Part shown: positions 31,163 to 32,521 of the stretch, in pieces
Layout of the letters: each line of letters begins with the position of its first letter
Position numbering within the stretch: the first letter of the stretch is position 1
Assembly: GCF_016428755.1 (NCBI RefSeq)
Contig: NZ_JAELTI010000063.1
Coordinates: 1 to 32,521, forward strand
DNA from: Allobosea sp. ASV33
GTDB lineage: Bacteria; Pseudomonadota; Alphaproteobacteria; Rhizobiales; Beijerinckiaceae
DNA length: 32,521 nt
Direction: 5' to 3'
Program-made: the position numbers and the translations under genes
Notes under the pieces: generated by a model
What the model saw: only the letters and a program-made list of their open reading frames with translations
Told to the model about the DNA's origin: nothing
The model's database searches: none

Positions 31163-32149
31163 TCAGAGCGGCTTCTTGATCGCCTTCGCGATGACGCCGA
31201 CGATGCCTTCGCGGAACAGCAGCACGCAGAGCACGAAGATCACGCCCTGGACGACCGTGACCCAGGCGCCGAGCGTGGCGAGGTAGTTCTGCATCGCGAC
31301 GATGACGAGCGCGCCGACGATTGGCCCGAAGACGGTGCCGAGGCCTCCGACAAGCGTCATCAGCACGACCTCGCCCGACATCGTCCAGTAGACGTCGGTG
31401 AGCGAGGCCAGCTGAAAGACGATCGCCTTGGTCGCGCCGGCCAGCCCCGCGAGCGTGGCCGAAAGCACGAAGACCGCGAGCTTGTACTGGTTGGCGCGGT
31501 AGCCGAGCGAGATCGCGCGGGGCTCGTTGTCGCGGATCGCCTTACAGACCTGGCCGAAGGGCGAGTGGATGATGCGGTAGATCAGCAAGAGCCCGCCCAT
31601 GAAGATGGCGGCGACGAGCCAGTAGAGCGCGCGGTCGTCGGCAAGGCTGATCAGGCCGAGGAACTTGCCGCGCGGCACGGCCTGGATGCCGTCCTCGCCG
31701 CCGGTGAAGCGCGGCGTCTGCAGCGAGAAGAAGAACACCATCTGCGCCAGCGCCAGCGTGATCATGGCGAAATAGATGCCCTGTCGCCGGATGGCGAGCG
31801 CGCCGAAAACGAGGCCCAGAACGGCGCCGACCGCGGTCCCGAACAGGATCGCGAGTTCGGGCGTCAGGCCCCAGTTCTTGGCGGTGTAGGCGCTGACATA
31901 GCTCGCCATGCCGAAATAGGCGGCGTGGCCGAAGGAGAGCAGGCCGCCATAGCCGAGCAGGAGATTGAAGGCGAGCGCGAACAGCGCGAAGCACAGCACC
32001 TTCATCACGAAGACGGGATAGGCGACGAAGGGCGCGACCACGAGCACCGCGGCGATCGCGATGAACAGGTTGCGGTGCAGGCGCGCGGTGCTGTCGTCGG
32101 TCTCGCTGAGGGCGACGCCGGCGGCTTCCGTGGAGGCAAGGTCGGTCAT
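31163..32149 (-). CDS. livM: Branched-chain amino acid ABC transporter permease LivM
   Basis: A 328-residue inner-membrane permease of the LivM type. Family features are the N-terminal helices VLCFALFALAFNLLLGYGGL, LLSFGHAAYFGMASYVSAYT (the LSFGHA signature) and the cytoplasmic loop SPFGQVCKAIRDNEPRAISL with the EAA-like contact to the ATPase. YKLAVFVLSATLAGLAGA and GGLGTVFGPIVGALVI follow. It works with LivH, encoded 19 bases upstream, and with ATPases and a binding protein outside the window. Ligands of this class include branched-chain amino acids, urea, short amides and aromatic acids, so the substrate is open. Confidence 0.94.
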   Translation of the reverse strand: MTDLASTEAAGVALSETDDSTARLHRNLFIAIAAVLVVAPFVAYPVFVMKVLCFALFALAFNLLLGYGGLLSFGHAAYFGMASYVSAYTAKNWGLTPELAILFGTAVGAVLGLVFGALAIRRQGIYFAMITLALAQMVFFFSLQTPRFTGGEDGIQAVPRGKFLGLISLADDRALYWLVAAIFMGGLLLIYRIIHSPFGQVCKAIRDNEPRAISLGYRANQYKLAVFVLSATLAGLAGATKAIVFQLASLTDVYWTMSGEVVLMTLVGGLGTVFGPIVGALVIVAMQNYLATLGAWVTVVQGVIFVLCVLLFREGIVGVIAKAIKKPL

Positions 32150-32168
32150 GTCGTTGTCCTTGCTTGCG

Positions 32169-32521
32169 TCAGGCCGTGCGGCCGAACAGGCCGGCGGGCT
32201 TCACCAGGAGCACCAGCACCATGATGACGAAGATCACGGTGGCCGCGCCTTCCGGGTAGAACACCTTGGTCAGGCCCTCGATCAGGCCGAGCGAGAAGCC
32301 GGTGACGATCGCGCCCATGATCGAGCCCATGCCGCCGATGACGACGACGGCGAAGACCACGATGATCAGGTCGCCGCCCATATTCGGATTGACCGAGTAG
32401 ATCGGCGCGGCGAGCACCCCAGCGAAGGCCGCGAGCGCGACGCCGAAGCCGTAGGTCAGCGTCACCAGCAGCGGCACGTTGATGCCGAAGGCTTGGGTCA
32501 GGGTCGGGTTCTCGGTCGCGG
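32169..32521 (-). CDS. livH: Branched-chain amino acid ABC transporter permease LivH (3' part)
   Basis: The C-terminal part (about 117 codons) of a LivH-type permease whose 5' end lies beyond the window. The visible protein has TYGFGVALAAFAGVLAAPIY, VVIGGMGSIMGAIVTGFSLG (the GG-x-GS motif of LivH) and VLLVKPAGLFGRTA at the end, all typical. The frame stays open to the last base. It precedes livM by 19 bases, the standard livH-livM order. Confidence 0.93.
   Translation of the reverse strand, partial: ATENPTLTQAFGINVPLLVTLTYGFGVALAAFAGVLAAPIYSVNPNMGGDLIIVVFAVVVIGGMGSIMGAIVTGFSLGLIEGLTKVFYPEGAATVIFVIMVLVLLVKPAGLFGRTA

Overview
The window is GC-rich bacterial chromosome with third-position G/C bias in every convincing gene. 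The gene set points to an alphaproteobacterium of the Hyphomicrobiales (Rhizobiales): an ActS/ActR (RegB/RegA) redox two-component pair, an intracellular PHA depolymerase, an MmcB-type DNA repair protein, TRAP and Liv transporters, cobF, succinylase-type dapD and dispersed RIME-like palindromic repeats. A Bosea-like genome is my best guess from protein character; nothing here fixes the genus. I see no rRNA, tRNA, CRISPR array, transposase, integrase or phage gene.

Layout. (1) 10-9309 is a catabolic island. Minus-strand genes encode, in transcription order, a TRAP solute-binding protein, a fused DctQ-DctM TRAP permease, a VOC-fold protein, a RuBisCO-like protein (RLP) and a four-carbon acid-sugar kinase (DUF1537). 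After a 428-base gap with a Fur-box-like palindrome comes an M81/MlrC-type metallohydrolase. A divergent LacI-family regulator lies at 8239-9309, with a candidate operator and promoter between it and the TRAP genes. The implied logic is import of a small organic acid, phosphorylation, then rearrangement, decarboxylation or cleavage by the RLP. It resembles the 3-oxo-isoapionate branch of apiose catabolism (kinase plus RLP) but lacks that pathway's other enzymes, so the substrate is unknown. (2) 9525-12226: mmcB, a LysR regulator and a divergent MFS exporter. (3) 12301-16889: actR/actS, divergent phaZ, a YgjP-type metalloprotease and a small unknown protein. (4) 17013-21340: a compact operon of M20 amidohydrolase, D-stereospecific aminopeptidase and family-5 peptide-binding protein, suggesting use of D-amino-acid or amidated peptides; no permease is present.

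(5) 21345-24987: an aldose-1-epimerase-like protein, a nitroreductase, an orphan TRAP binding protein with a TTG start, and a two-domain VOC protein. (6) 25147-27490: two overlapping unknown small genes behind the most AT-rich promoter region in the window, a stand-alone cobF, and dapD. (7) 27613-32521: a DUF1269 membrane protein, a DHA2 drug exporter with an upstream MarR regulator, a divergent isochorismatase-family hydrolase, and livM plus the 3' part of livH, which runs off the window.

Five intergenic copies of palindromic repeat elements, in two subtypes, sit at gene ends. Two copies 23 kb apart share the same two-hairpin design with an identical 15-base linker and identical spacing. The RLP/kinase/TRAP/LacI island with its Fur-like box is the most likely place for undescribed biology.
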